A DNA stretch of 64,000 nt from Streptomyces tailanensis (GTDB taxonomy: Bacteria; Actinomycetota; Actinomycetes; Streptomycetales; Streptomycetaceae), in assembly GCF_008386495.1 (NCBI RefSeq), contig NZ_VTHJ01000008.1:62001-126000 (forward strand). Reading direction: 5' to 3'. Below the pieces are notes generated by a model, which had not been told where the DNA came from, ran no database searches, and was given only the letters and a program-made list of their open reading frames with translations. Shown here piece by piece: positions 9,265-18,473 of the stretch (positions are counted from its first letter, which is position 1; each line of letters starts with the position of its first letter). Both the position numbers and the translations under genes were made by a program.

Positions 9265-12200
9265 CTAACAGATCGAGAAACCGCCGGTATGGCCGGTTTG
9301 CGAGTGAACGGCCATGTCGACGAGCTGCATCACTCCGCAATCCTGGTGATGATGCCATGTCCACTTGCCCTTACGAGATGCCGCCGTGATGCCGGCCGCC
9401 CTGTCCGCCGCCGAGAAGTCCCTCCTCCTGTTGCCGGTCAAGGCGATGGTGACATCCGGTACGTTCGGGTGCCGGTAGGCGCTGAAGTCCGGGAACCCCT
9501 GGGCATCGAACGGCACCCCCGTGACCGGGTGATTGCCACCGGCGTGCTGAGCGTTGATCGGCCCGACGGGAGTTCCACCTGTGGCACACGTGCATGCAGC
9601 GGTGTGGCCGCCCACCGATCCCCCGCAGTTGTGCACGAGTACGGGCGTCTCACCTGCCAGCACGAGGTACGTGTGCAGGCCTTCGACGGTCAGGTTGTGG
9701 ACCGTCGCCTGCGCCTTGCGCGCCTTGACGGCCGTGATCTGGACCCAGCTGCCGCCCCCCGAGCTCAACCACTGCCCGCGCTTCAGGTCGTCCGCGTCCA
9801 CCCAGCGGCCCAGGTCCGGGAGCCAGAACCGGTGGCCGTCGGTGGCCGTGATCGTGGACGTCTTGCCGCCGGACTTGCCGTCCGTGTCGACGGTGAGGGT
9901 GACCAGGTGCTTGGTGCCGTCACCCTCGATCGTGCGCGTGACCGTGCGGGACTGCGCGTCGTCCGTCTCCACGTCCGACGCCGCGACCTTGTCGCCGATC
10001 TCGATGTCCTCGATCGGCTTCGTGGTGCCGTCGGCCATCAGGACCTGGGTGCCGGGAGTGAAGCTGTTGCCGATCTTGCAGGTGGCACCCGTGGCCGGCG
10101 GCGCGTCCGGGACCTTCGGCGGGGCCGGGGCGGGTGCCGGGTCTGCCGCCGGTGGATTGGTCGTGTTCGTCGGTGGGTTGGTCGTGTTCGTCGGGGGTGT
10201 GTCGGCGCCGCTGGTTGACGGAGGATTGCTCGTGGACGGCGTGGTCGCGCTCGGCGGTGTCGCGTTGTCGACCTGCCGGCCCACGTCGCTCGCGGTGTCG
10301 AGCGCCTCCAGCGCCTCGTCCCCGTACTTCGCCGCCTTCGCCGCCGTCGCCCCGTACCCCGCGAAGGGGATCGCGGAGGCGCAGGACAGGGCCGCGTCCA
10401 CGTACTCGCCCTCGGCCGCGTACCAGCCGCAGTTGGCCAGGTCCGCGACCTCTCCCACGACCGGGATCAGGCCGACCACGTCCAGTGCGGCGTGACCGAT
10501 GTCCGACCATGACAGGCCGAACAGGTGGCCGTCGATCTCTATGAACGAGATCGGGTTGCCGCCGGCGAAGGCGTAGCGGTTGCCGGTGAAGGGGTCCGTC
10601 GTGAGGCTCATGTCGGCGAGGGCGCCGCCGTACATGTCGCGGGTCAGGAAGCGGTTCAGGCCCGGGTCGTACGTCCGGAAGCCCATGTCGTACGTGCCGG
10701 ACGTCGTGTCGTAGCGCTTGCCGTTGAAGCGGTACGAGTTGTACGGGTCTTCCGGTTCACCGCCCGACCCCGGCTTGTCGGCCCCCGTGAACTGGGCCGT
10801 GTCGTTCTTGCCGTACGCCGTGTAGCCGTACGTTGTTTTGGTGTCGCCGTCCTTGTCGGTCAGTGCCTCCACGTCACCGTGCGGGTGGTAGAGGTACTGC
10901 GTGGTCTCCGGGTCCTTGTCCTCCTCGTCCTTGATCTGGGTCAGCTTCTGGCCCCAGGACGCGTACTGGAAGGACGTGACACCCTCGTCCGTCACCTCCT
11001 CCTTCAGCGAGTGCGTCGTGATGCCCAGGTAGGTGAAGAGCGTGGTCTTCGCGTCGTCGCCGCTGCCGACCGCCTCCTTCACCGTGCGGTCGAAGGCGTC
11101 GTACGTCATGCGGGTCGTCTTCGCGGAGTCCCCGGACCCCGCCGTGATCGACGCCGGGCGGTCGAAGCCGTCGTAGCGGTACTTCTGGATCGTCTCGCCG
11201 CCGAAGGAGACGGTGTCGAGGCGGCCGAGCGGGTCGTAGTTGTACGTCGATGACGCGCCGTCCGCCGTGGAGGTGAGGAGGCGGTTGCGGTCGTAGCGGT
11301 GGGTCGTCGTCGTGTCGTCGACCGTCTGCCAGACCACGTTGCCGGCCGCGTCGTGCCGGTACTCCTCCGTCTTGTCGTCGTCGCCGGTCTTCGCGACCTT
11401 CGCGATGCGGTCCTGCGGGTCGTACGTGTACGCGTACGTGTTGTCGATCGTGTCGCCGTGGTCGTCGGCGTCCATCAGCTTCAGGACGTCCTCGACCTTG
11501 TGGCCGTTGGCGTTGTACTTCAGGGCGTGTTCGGCGACCAGGGTGTCGTCGGATTGCTTCTCCGTGGTCTTCTTCGTCGAACCGTCGAGGTAGTAGTCGA
11601 CGGTCAGGACGTTGCCGTTCGGCTTGGTCTGCTTCGCCAGTTCGCCCCGGGCGGTGTATTCGAGCGAAGTGACCTGGCGGCCGTCCGCCGTCGCCGACGC
11701 CGCGTTGGTGATCCGCTCGACCCGGTTCAGCGGGTCGTAGTCCAGCTTGCTCCAGGTCAGGTCATGGGCCGTCGTCAGCGTGTTGCCGTTGGCGTCGTAC
11801 GTCAGCGCGGTGGTGTTGCGCACGGAGTCGCCGTCGCGCTCGACGACCTTGCTGAGCTGGTTGAGCTCGTTGTACTCCAGGCTGTAGCGGTCGACCTCGA
11901 CGCCGGGGCTGTTGTCGACGATCTCGATCTGGTTGCCGTTGGCGTCGTAGCGGTAGGAGAAGTCCTTCTCCTCGTTGTCCGTGTCCCCTTCGTTGTCGCG
12001 GACCAGCCGGACCGCGTCCGCGACGACCGTGCCGGTCGCCTTGTCGGTGAGGGTGATCGTCTGACCGGTGTCCTCGGCGAAGGCGTACTTGCCCAACGAC
12101 CGCCATTCGCCCGGTAGTTCGGTCTGGTCCAGACTGCGAGTCTCCGTGCCGTCCTTGTGTTTGATCTCGTACGAGGCGTCCTTGGCCGCCCCGTCGACCT

Positions 12201-15200
12201 TCGGGTAGTGGACGTAGACGGTGTAGTCGCCGCTCTGCGGGATCGTCAGCTGCCAGACGAAGCGGTTCTCGCCCGAACCGGCCGTGTGGGTCTGCGCGTT
12301 GTAGCCGTACGAGCCCGCGGCGGCCGTCTCGTCCCAGGTGCCCTGGGTGGCCGTGTTGTTGATGTCGGAGTTGTCGACGAGCGCGACCTGGAGGCCGACC
12401 GGAACACCGTCGTCCGAGCGGGACTTCAGCGCGCCGCTCGGGTAGAACGACGAGTCGAGGGTCCGGCTGACCGAATCGCCCGCGCTGGTCAGGGTGTTCT
12501 GGATCTGCTGGCCGAGAGCGTTGTACTCGTAGGTGTTCTCGATGTCGTAGGCGTCCGTGGACGTCTTGATCCAGCCGGTGTCGAAGTAGGTGTACTCCGT
12601 CTCGTTACGGACGCTCTGGCCCTCCGACGGCGGCGCGCTGACCTTCTTCACCCGGCTCAGCGCGTCGTACTCGTACGTCGTCCGGTCGGGTGTGTTGTAG
12701 CGGCCGTCGTCGGGGTCGTAGGGGCTCAGGGTCTCCTTGACCCGGTTCAGCTCGTCGTAGATCGTCTCGGAGGCGAAGTCCTTCGCGTCGTCGCCGGTCT
12801 CCATACCGCGCGGCGTGATGACCCGAGTCTGGTTGCCGACCTCGTCGTACTCGAAGCGCGTCTTGCGGACGACCCCGTCGTCGTGCGGGACGTGGGCCTC
12901 GGCCAGAGCACCTCGGGGGTCCAGGATCAGCTCGGTGCGGTTGCCGTTCGCGTCGGTGGTGGCGGTGGTCAGACCGTCCCAGTCGTAGGTGCTCGTCGTC
13001 GACTTCCCGGCAGCGTCGGTGGTTTCCAGCAGCCGGTGGTCGAGGTCGTAGCGGAACTTGCTGGTGTAGTCGTCCGGGTCCTCGGTCTCGTTCTTGCGGG
13101 CGTCGACGACCTTCACCAGGTCACCGACGTCGTTGTAGAAGGCCGAGGCGCGCTTGCCGGCCGCGTTGACCGCCTCGATCGGCTGGTACACCTCGTCGTA
13201 CTTCGTCGTCGAGGTGAAGTCGCCCGGGGTGTCGGTCAGATTGCCCTTGGGCTCGGTCGCGGTGAGCTGGTTGCCGACCTTGTCGTAGGTGAACGTCGAC
13301 ACCCGGTCCGGCGAGCCCTCCTCGTCGCCCGGCTGGGTGGTCTTCAGCAGCTGGTCCGCCGCGTCGTACTCGCTGCTGGTCGACACCTCGTTCGGGGCGG
13401 TGAAGACCAGGGTGTTGTCGTTGCGGTCGTACTCCGGGGCGGGCGTGACGATGAACACGCCGGCCTTCTGGTCCTTCGGCCTGCGGTTCTCCAGCGGACG
13501 CGCGAACAGGTCGTACGTCTGCGTGGTCGTCGCCCCGTCGGCCTCCTCGACCTCGGTGACATTGCCGCGCACGTCGTACGTCGTCGTCGTACGGTTGCCG
13601 AGGGCGTCGACGATCACCCGCGGATATCCGGACGGGTCGTGGTCCTCGAACTTCGTGGTGTGCTCGCCCGCGTCGGTGGCGGAGGTGAGTCGGCCGCGGG
13701 CGTCGTAGGCGTTGGTGGAGGTGTAGTCGCCGTCGGGCTCGCTCGCCACGCCCTTCGGGTCGGTGACCGAGGTCATGTTGCCGCGCGCGTCGTAGCCGAA
13801 CTGCCAGGTACGGCCCTCGGGGGAGACGCGGCGCACCAGGTCGGCGATGTAGCCGTTCTCGCCGGTCGCGTAGGTGAAGGTGGCGGCGGGACGGTCGTTC
13901 TTGACGCTCTCGGCGTCCTTCGCCTCCAGCGGGTAGCCCGTCTTGGGGTCGTACTTCCAGGTGCGGGCCGCCCCGTTGTTCTCCTCAAGCCGGGTGACGT
14001 TGTTGTCCGCGTCCCAACCCAGCTTGGTGGTCCGCTTCTTGGCGTCGGTCAGCTTCACCGGGCGGCCGTAGCCGTCCATCAGCTGAGTGGCCGGGTTGCC
14101 CTCGGCGTCCGTGACGACCGTCTCGGTCCCCTTGCCGTCATGGCCGTCGGGGTCCTTGTAGCGGTACCCGGTCACGCCCTTGAGCCGGTCCGTGATCGCC
14201 TTGGTGTACCCCAGGTAGTGCAGCTGGTCCTTGTCGTCGTGCGGGCCGATGTAGTCCAGCTTGGTGGCGTTCCCCTCCGGGTCGGTGACGGAGACCAGCT
14301 TCAGCCCGGGGTGGTCGAACTCCTTGCCGTAGTTGAACTTGAATACTTTGCGCAGCTTGTCGTTCGTCGAGTTCGCCCCGTCCGTCAGCCGCGCGAGCAG
14401 GCCCTTCTCGGTGAACGTGAAGTCGATCCGCCGCCCGGAGACGTCGGTGACGGAACGGACCTTGTCGATGATGAACGGGTTCAGGAGATGCTTGCCCTCC
14501 TGGACCTCACCGTCCTTGTCGACGTACGTGTAGGGCTCGCCCTTCTCCCAGTAGTCGACGGTGAGGGTGCGCCGGCCCTCGGCGTCGGTGACGTACTTCA
14601 GCAGCTTCGACGGGTGCCCGAGCAGCCGCTCCTCGTACGTGAACTCCATCCGGTTGCCGTTCTTGTCGACCTGGGCGCTCGGATAGCCCTGGCAGTCGAA
14701 GAGGAACCGGGTGCGGTCCGGGCGCAGGAACTCCCAGGCCTCCCGCTGGTGCGGATGGAGCAGACAGTCCTTCTCCAGCTGCTTGACCCGGAAGTGGACC
14801 CCGGCGGGGGAGTCCCACTCGCCCTTCTTGTTCTTGCTGAAGACATGGCTCGTGCCGTCGCCGTCGGTCAGCGTGATCTGCTTGGGCAGCAGCGCGGCCG
14901 GATGGAAGTCCAGCGGGGTGCCGAGGCGGACCGGCGAGGACGCCTGCATCGACCAGCCGAAACCGGCCGGAGTGCTGGACGCGTCCTGCGAGTTGTAGGC
15001 CATCCGCAGGAACGTCGAGAAGCCCAGCGAGGGGTTCGAGAAGGCGTTGTACGACCACACCGCGTTGCCGGCGTGAAGATTGCTCATCACCGCCGAACCC
15101 GAGCCGGTGTTCTTCCCCGCGTACGAGTAGAAGTCCTCCAGACCGAGCTGGCCGGAGGTCGGGTACTCGGCCGTCACCTCGTGCTTCGACGGCGGCACCC

Positions 15201-16266
15201 CGTCCGTCTCGGAGAGCCAGTCACCGGTGGCCTTCTCCCTGAGGTCCCACTCCAGGCCGAACGTCAGCCGCTTGTCGAGCGGGTCGACGAGCACCGGGGC
15301 CTTCAACTCCGCGTCGAAGGTGACCGTTTCGCCCGGCTGCACATCCTTCGGCAGCGGGGTCGCGTCCTTGTTGAGGAGGTTGGTGACGTCCTTACCGTCC
15401 AGGTACCAGCGGTACGACAGGACACGCTCGCCCTTCTTCCACACCGTGGCCGTGGTGTTGGTGAGCGTCGCCTCGACGGTGGCCTTCTCGCCGGGGATCA
15501 TCCGCGCCGGCGTGTACGGCAGGAAGTACGTCTCGCCCTCGGGGGCGGCGAGCAGCTTGTCGCCGCGGGCCATCCGGCCGACGGCGGGCAGTTCGACCGC
15601 GCGCGCCGGGCTCGCCAGCAGCTTGCCCTGCTGGGTGCGGACGACGATCCGGTAGTGGTACGTACGGCCCTCGCCGTCGCCGTCGCCGTCGAGTGCCGGG
15701 GGCGCGGTGCGGTCGGCGAAGCTCCGGGTGTCCCGGCCGACGGGGGCGACCAGGGTCTCGTCGGTGGGGGTGAAGTCCTTCCGCGTGGACCGGTGGACCT
15801 CGTACTCCCTGAGGCCCTTGCCTTGGTACGCGCTCCAGGAGAGGTCGGCGCCGGTGGCGTGCGTGGTGCGGGGGACGGCGATGCGAACGCCGTCGGCCTC
15901 GCCCGAGACCCCTCGGTGGGTCACGGAGGAGCCGCCCCGGGCGCGGTCGAGGGAGATACGGGGCGGCTCGTAGTCGCTTTCGTTCTTGGCCTCGTCCTCG
16001 TCGTCACCGCCGAAGAGGCGCTCCAGGAGGCCGGGTTCGTCCTTGTCACCGGCGAGTTCACTGGCGGGACGCCAGCCCTCGCGGGGATCACTGGTATCGG
16101 GTTCGACCGCGGCCGCGGGTCTCGCCTCGCTCGTCCGGGCGGGAGTGGCGGGCGCGGTACTCATGATCAGGGCCGTCGCCACACCGCCGACCAGGGCGGC
16201 ACGCAGACGGAAACGGCGGAGACGGATGCGGCGTAGGCGTAAACGGGCGTGGTCCAAGACTGCCAT
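9265..16266 (-). CDS. Secreted RHS polymorphic toxin with HINT domain and WHH-type HNH nuclease tip
   Basis: A giant 2333-residue protein. Order of domains: an Arg-rich signal peptide (1-50, AxA sites near 45-55); a beta-rich N-terminal region; many YD/RHS repeats (about 500-1850, units such as TYDVRGNVTEV and EYDAADQLLKTT) interrupted by a golvesin/carbohydrate-binding-like insert at about 1294-1424; the RHS core end FRTYDPGLNRFLTRD; a hydrophobic pretoxin stretch (about 1920-1985); a Pro/Thr linker with PTNTTNP repeats; a HINT autoprotease (2063-2213) from Cys in CKIGNSFTPG to the terminal HN; and a 120-residue toxin tip starting at Cys2214. The tip contains KWTWHHHQDCGVMQLV and HTGG, the HNH/EndoVII WHH pattern. 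Autocleavage at HN/C should free the nuclease from the RHS shell. I chose ATG at 16266, after AAGGAG; an upstream ATG would add 32 residues. Confidence 0.93.
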   Translation of the reverse strand: MAVLDHARLRLRRIRLRRFRLRAALVGGVATALIMSTAPATPARTSEARPAAAVEPDTSDPREGWRPASELAGDKDEPGLLERLFGGDDEDEAKNESDYEPPRISLDRARGGSSVTHRGVSGEADGVRIAVPRTTHATGADLSWSAYQGKGLREYEVHRSTRKDFTPTDETLVAPVGRDTRSFADRTAPPALDGDGDGEGRTYHYRIVVRTQQGKLLASPARAVELPAVGRMARGDKLLAAPEGETYFLPYTPARMIPGEKATVEATLTNTTATVWKKGERVLSYRWYLDGKDVTNLLNKDATPLPKDVQPGETVTFDAELKAPVLVDPLDKRLTFGLEWDLREKATGDWLSETDGVPPSKHEVTAEYPTSGQLGLEDFYSYAGKNTGSGSAVMSNLHAGNAVWSYNAFSNPSLGFSTFLRMAYNSQDASSTPAGFGWSMQASSPVRLGTPLDFHPAALLPKQITLTDGDGTSHVFSKNKKGEWDSPAGVHFRVKQLEKDCLLHPHQREAWEFLRPDRTRFLFDCQGYPSAQVDKNGNRMEFTYEERLLGHPSKLLKYVTDAEGRRTLTVDYWEKGEPYTYVDKDGEVQEGKHLLNPFIIDKVRSVTDVSGRRIDFTFTEKGLLARLTDGANSTNDKLRKVFKFNYGKEFDHPGLKLVSVTDPEGNATKLDYIGPHDDKDQLHYLGYTKAITDRLKGVTGYRYKDPDGHDGKGTETVVTDAEGNPATQLMDGYGRPVKLTDAKKRTTKLGWDADNNVTRLEENNGAARTWKYDPKTGYPLEAKDAESVKNDRPAATFTYATGENGYIADLVRRVSPEGRTWQFGYDARGNMTSVTDPKGVASEPDGDYTSTNAYDARGRLTSATDAGEHTTKFEDHDPSGYPRVIVDALGNRTTTTYDVRGNVTEVEEADGATTTQTYDLFARPLENRRPKDQKAGVFIVTPAPEYDRNDNTLVFTAPNEVSTSSEYDAADQLLKTTQPGDEEGSPDRVSTFTYDKVGNQLTATEPKGNLTDTPGDFTSTTKYDEVYQPIEAVNAAGKRASAFYNDVGDLVKVVDARKNETEDPDDYTSKFRYDLDHRLLETTDAAGKSTTSTYDWDGLTTATTDANGNRTELILDPRGALAEAHVPHDDGVVRKTRFEYDEVGNQTRVITPRGMETGDDAKDFASETIYDELNRVKETLSPYDPDDGRYNTPDRTTYEYDALSRVKKVSAPPSEGQSVRNETEYTYFDTGWIKTSTDAYDIENTYEYNALGQQIQNTLTSAGDSVSRTLDSSFYPSGALKSRSDDGVPVGLQVALVDNSDINNTATQGTWDETAAAGSYGYNAQTHTAGSGENRFVWQLTIPQSGDYTVYVHYPKVDGAAKDASYEIKHKDGTETRSLDQTELPGEWRSLGKYAFAEDTGQTITLTDKATGTVVADAVRLVRDNEGDTDNEEKDFSYRYDANGNQIEIVDNSPGVEVDRYSLEYNELNQLSKVVERDGDSVRNTTALTYDANGNTLTTAHDLTWSKLDYDPLNRVERITNAASATADGRQVTSLEYTARGELAKQTKPNGNVLTVDYYLDGSTKKTTEKQSDDTLVAEHALKYNANGHKVEDVLKLMDADDHGDTIDNTYAYTYDPQDRIAKVAKTGDDDKTEEYRHDAAGNVVWQTVDDTTTTHRYDRNRLLTSTADGASSTYNYDPLGRLDTVSFGGETIQKYRYDGFDRPASITAGSGDSAKTTRMTYDAFDRTVKEAVGSGDDAKTTLFTYLGITTHSLKEEVTDEGVTSFQYASWGQKLTQIKDEEDKDPETTQYLYHPHGDVEALTDKDGDTKTTYGYTAYGKNDTAQFTGADKPGSGGEPEDPYNSYRFNGKRYDTTSGTYDMGFRTYDPGLNRFLTRDMYGGALADMSLTTDPFTGNRYAFAGGNPISFIEIDGHLFGLSWSDIGHAALDVVGLIPVVGEVADLANCGWYAAEGEYVDAALSCASAIPFAGYGATAAKAAKYGDEALEALDTASDVGRQVDNATPPSATTPSTSNPPSTSGADTPPTNTTNPPTNTTNPPAADPAPAPAPPKVPDAPPATGATCKIGNSFTPGTQVLMADGTTKPIEDIEIGDKVAASDVETDDAQSRTVTRTIEGDGTKHLVTLTVDTDGKSGGKTSTITATDGHRFWLPDLGRWVDADDLKRGQWLSSGGGSWVQITAVKARKAQATVHNLTVEGLHTYLVLAGETPVLVHNCGGSVGGHTAACTCATGGTPVGPINAQHAGGNHPVTGVPFDAQGFPDFSAYRHPNVPDVTIALTGNRRRDFSAADRAAGITAASRKGKWTWHHHQDCGVMQLVDMAVHSQTGHTGGFSIC

Positions 16267-16304
16267 GAAGGGCTCCTTGTTCCCCGAAGGGCTCCTCGTT
16301 CCCC
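16267..16304 (-). repeat. Tandem 19-bp duplication covering the RHS ribosome binding site
   Basis: Two 19-bp units, 16267-16285 and 16286-16304, differ at one base. Each contains GGAGCCCTTC on the minus strand. The unit next to the ATG gives the AAGGAG used for translation, so the leader carries two copies of the Shine-Dalgarno site. Confidence 0.8.
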
Positions 16305-16342
16305 GTGGACACAGGGATCGCACAGGACTCGCCGGGCAGCAC

Positions 16343-16373
16343 TGTGTACCAAGGGCCCCCAAAGACGTGTCAA
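16343..16373 (-). promoter_or_regulatory. Candidate promoter of the RHS toxin gene
   Basis: On the minus strand TTGACA (16373-16368) is followed after 19 bp by TACACA (16348-16343). A second TTGACA lies 12 bp further upstream. The spacing is slightly long, so this is tentative. It would give a leader of about 70 nt that includes the duplicated ribosome binding site. Confidence 0.35.
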
Positions 16374-16516
16374 TGGCATGTCAAAAGGAGGGGTCGAATT
16401 TCGGACTGCGAATGATGAGGAGAAGTCCTGGTGGAGTGTGGGTCGTGGTGTGAAGCCGTAGAAGCGGAACGTCCGGAACCGGCCAGCGGGTCAACACCCC
16501 TTGTTTGTCGGGGCGG

Positions 16517-16545
16517 TTGACCGAGTCGTGAAACCGTTTTAACTT
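16517..16545 (+). promoter_or_regulatory. Candidate promoter with overlapping LacI-type operator for the sugar ABC operon
   Basis: TTGACC at 16517-16522 and TAACTT at 16540-16545 are 17 bp apart. Between and over them, 16529-16542 reads TGAAACCGTTTTAA, an imperfect palindrome close to the AAACCGTTT cores bound by LacI/GalR-family repressors. A repressor bound there would block polymerase. The likely partner is the LacI-type regulator encoded at 20147. Confidence 0.5.
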
Positions 16546-16580
16546 CCCCTCACTCCGACTTCGAGACCCGAGGGGGACCC

Positions 16581-17561
16581 GTGGCCGCTGTACTACGGGA
16601 ACGAGCAGGTACCGAGGAGGTGAGGGCGGCGCGGCGTCGGCCGGACGGTGCGCCCCCGCGGCGAAAAGGTTTTCAGAGCCGGGGCTCGCTCGCCCTGGCG
16701 CTGCTCATGCTCCCCGGCCTCGCCTACTTCCTGCTCTTCCACTACGGCGCCCTGGCCGGCAACCTCATCGCCTTCAAGGAGTACGTGCCGTTCGACGGCA
16801 TCTGGGGCAGCCCCTGGGTCGGCACGGGCAATTTTCGGCGGATGTTCGAGGACGCGGCGTTCTGGGACGCCGTCATCAACACGCTCTGGATCGCCGTCCT
16901 CCAGATCGTCTTCTACTTCCCGGTGCCGCTCGCCCTCGCCCTGCTCCTGCACACCCTCACCTACAGCAGCGTCCGCCGCTTCGTGCAGTCGGTGGCGTAT
17001 CTGCCGCACTTCATCTCATGGGTGATCGTCGTCGCCCTGTTCCAACAGGTCCTCGGTGACACCGGACTGCTCAACTCGTCCCTGGACGGCATGGGGCTGC
17101 GCACCGTCGACATCATCGGCAACCCTGACGCTTTCCGGCCGCTCACCGTCGCCCAGGTCATCTGGAAGGACGCCGGCTGGGGCACGATCATCTTCCTCGC
17201 CGCGCTCGCCCAGGTCGACGAGCAGCAGTACGAGGCCGCCGCGATCGACGGGGCGGGCCCCTGGCGGCGCTTCTGGCACGTCACGCTGCCCGCCATCCGC
17301 CCGGTGATCGTGCTGCTGCTCATCATGCGGCTCGGCGACATCCTCTCCGTCGGCTTCGAGCAGATGCTGCTCCAGCGTGACGCGGTCGGCCCGGAGACCG
17401 CCGAGATCATCGACACCTTCGTCTACTACCAGGGCATCGTCGGCGGCGACTACGGATTCGCCGCCGCCGCGGGCCTGTTCAAGGGCGTCATCGGCGCCCT
17501 GCTCGTCTACGCGGCCAACAAGGTCGCTCATCGGCTCGGCGAACAGGGGGTCTACAGGTGA
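16581..17561 (+). CDS. CUT1 sugar ABC transporter permease (LplB/YteP type)
   Basis: A 326-residue membrane subunit of a carbohydrate importer. After a basic N-terminus come six predicted spans, starting LALALLMLPGLAYFLLF. The EAA coupling loop reads YEAAAIDGAGPWRRFWHVTLPAIRPV. The phrase FKEYVPFDGIWGSPWVG after span 1 is typical of the LplB/YteP subgroup that handles oligosaccharides such as rhamnogalacturonan or aldouronate products. GTG at 16581 follows a GAGGGGGA site. No ATPase gene is in the operon; Streptomyces commonly use a shared MsiK ATPase (established for the group, not seen here). Confidence 0.9.
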   Translation: MAAVLRERAGTEEVRAARRRPDGAPPRRKGFQSRGSLALALLMLPGLAYFLLFHYGALAGNLIAFKEYVPFDGIWGSPWVGTGNFRRMFEDAAFWDAVINTLWIAVLQIVFYFPVPLALALLLHTLTYSSVRRFVQSVAYLPHFISWVIVVALFQQVLGDTGLLNSSLDGMGLRTVDIIGNPDAFRPLTVAQVIWKDAGWGTIIFLAALAQVDEQQYEAAAIDGAGPWRRFWHVTLPAIRPVIVLLLIMRLGDILSVGFEQMLLQRDAVGPETAEIIDTFVYYQGIVGGDYGFAAAAGLFKGVIGALLVYAANKVAHRLGEQGVYR

Positions 17562-18445
17562 GCGCTCACGTTCGGCCGGGATGGATGGAGAAGCCCAAGC
17601 CCGTCACCCAGGCCGCGAAAGCGGTGGCCCTCGTCGCCGTGGTCCTCCTGGTTTGTGTGCCGTTCCTCGTCATCGTCTCCACCTCCCTCGCCTCCACCGA
17701 CGAGGTCGTCGAGAACGGCGGCTGGGTGCTGTGGCCGACCGAGCCCTCGCTGGACGCGTACCGCGACATCCTCGACGGCGGCATCGTCACCCACGCCCTC
17801 GGCGTCAGCGCCTCAGTCACGCTCGCCGGCACCCTGCTCAGCCTCGCCTGCACGGTCACCCTCGCCTACGCCCTTTCCAGGCCCGGCGTCTTCGGCGGCA
17901 AGCCGGTCCTGCTGCTGATCCTGTTCACGTTCCTCTTCCCGCCCGGCATGATCCCGAGCTTCCTGCTGGTCAAGGAGCTGGGCTTGCTGGACAGTTACGC
18001 CTCGCTGGTCCTGCCCGTCCTCGTGAACGTCTTCAACCTCGTCGTCCTGCGCGGCTTCTTCCAGGGCATCCCCGAGGAGCTGTACGAGGCGGCGCGGCTG
18101 GACGGGGCGGGGGACTGGCGGGTGCTGTGGTCGGTGGTCCTGCCTCTGTCCAAGGCCGCGCTGGCCGTCGTAGGACTCTTCTACGCGGTGGCGTACTGGA
18201 ACTCCTGGTTCTACGCCTCCCTCTACCTGGAGAGCGACCACTGGCCCCTGCAACAGGTCCTGCGGACGTACGTGGTCGCCGGGTCCGGACTGACCGACGC
18301 GACGACCGGCGAGGCCACCGTCACCGCACCGCAGACCGTGCAGATGGCGGTGCTGGTGATCGCCACCGTACCGATCCTGCTCGTCTACCCGTTCCTGCAG
18401 AAGTACTTCACCAAGGGCGTGCTCACCGGCGCCATCAAGAGCTGA
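17558..18445 (+). CDS. CUT1 sugar ABC transporter permease (YtcP/AraQ type)
   Basis: The second membrane subunit, 295 residues, with six spans. The EAA loop is YEAARLDGAGDWRVLWSVVLPLSKAALAV, and the protein ends in the usual QKYFTKGVLTGAIKS of this family. The GTG start overlaps the previous stop by 4 bp, so the two permeases are translationally coupled. Confidence 0.92.
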   Translation: MSAHVRPGWMEKPKPVTQAAKAVALVAVVLLVCVPFLVIVSTSLASTDEVVENGGWVLWPTEPSLDAYRDILDGGIVTHALGVSASVTLAGTLLSLACTVTLAYALSRPGVFGGKPVLLLILFTFLFPPGMIPSFLLVKELGLLDSYASLVLPVLVNVFNLVVLRGFFQGIPEELYEAARLDGAGDWRVLWSVVLPLSKAALAVVGLFYAVAYWNSWFYASLYLESDHWPLQQVLRTYVVAGSGLTDATTGEATVTAPQTVQMAVLVIATVPILLVYPFLQKYFTKGVLTGAIKS

Positions 18446-18473
18446 CGCACCCTGTATGGAAGGTGGTTCACCC

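Noticed and set aside
12157..16236. A 1359-codon open frame on the plus strand antisense to the RHS gene
   Set aside because: It is a shadow frame caused by high GC; its Arg/Val/Gly-rich translation has no domain, while the minus strand encodes a clear RHS protein.
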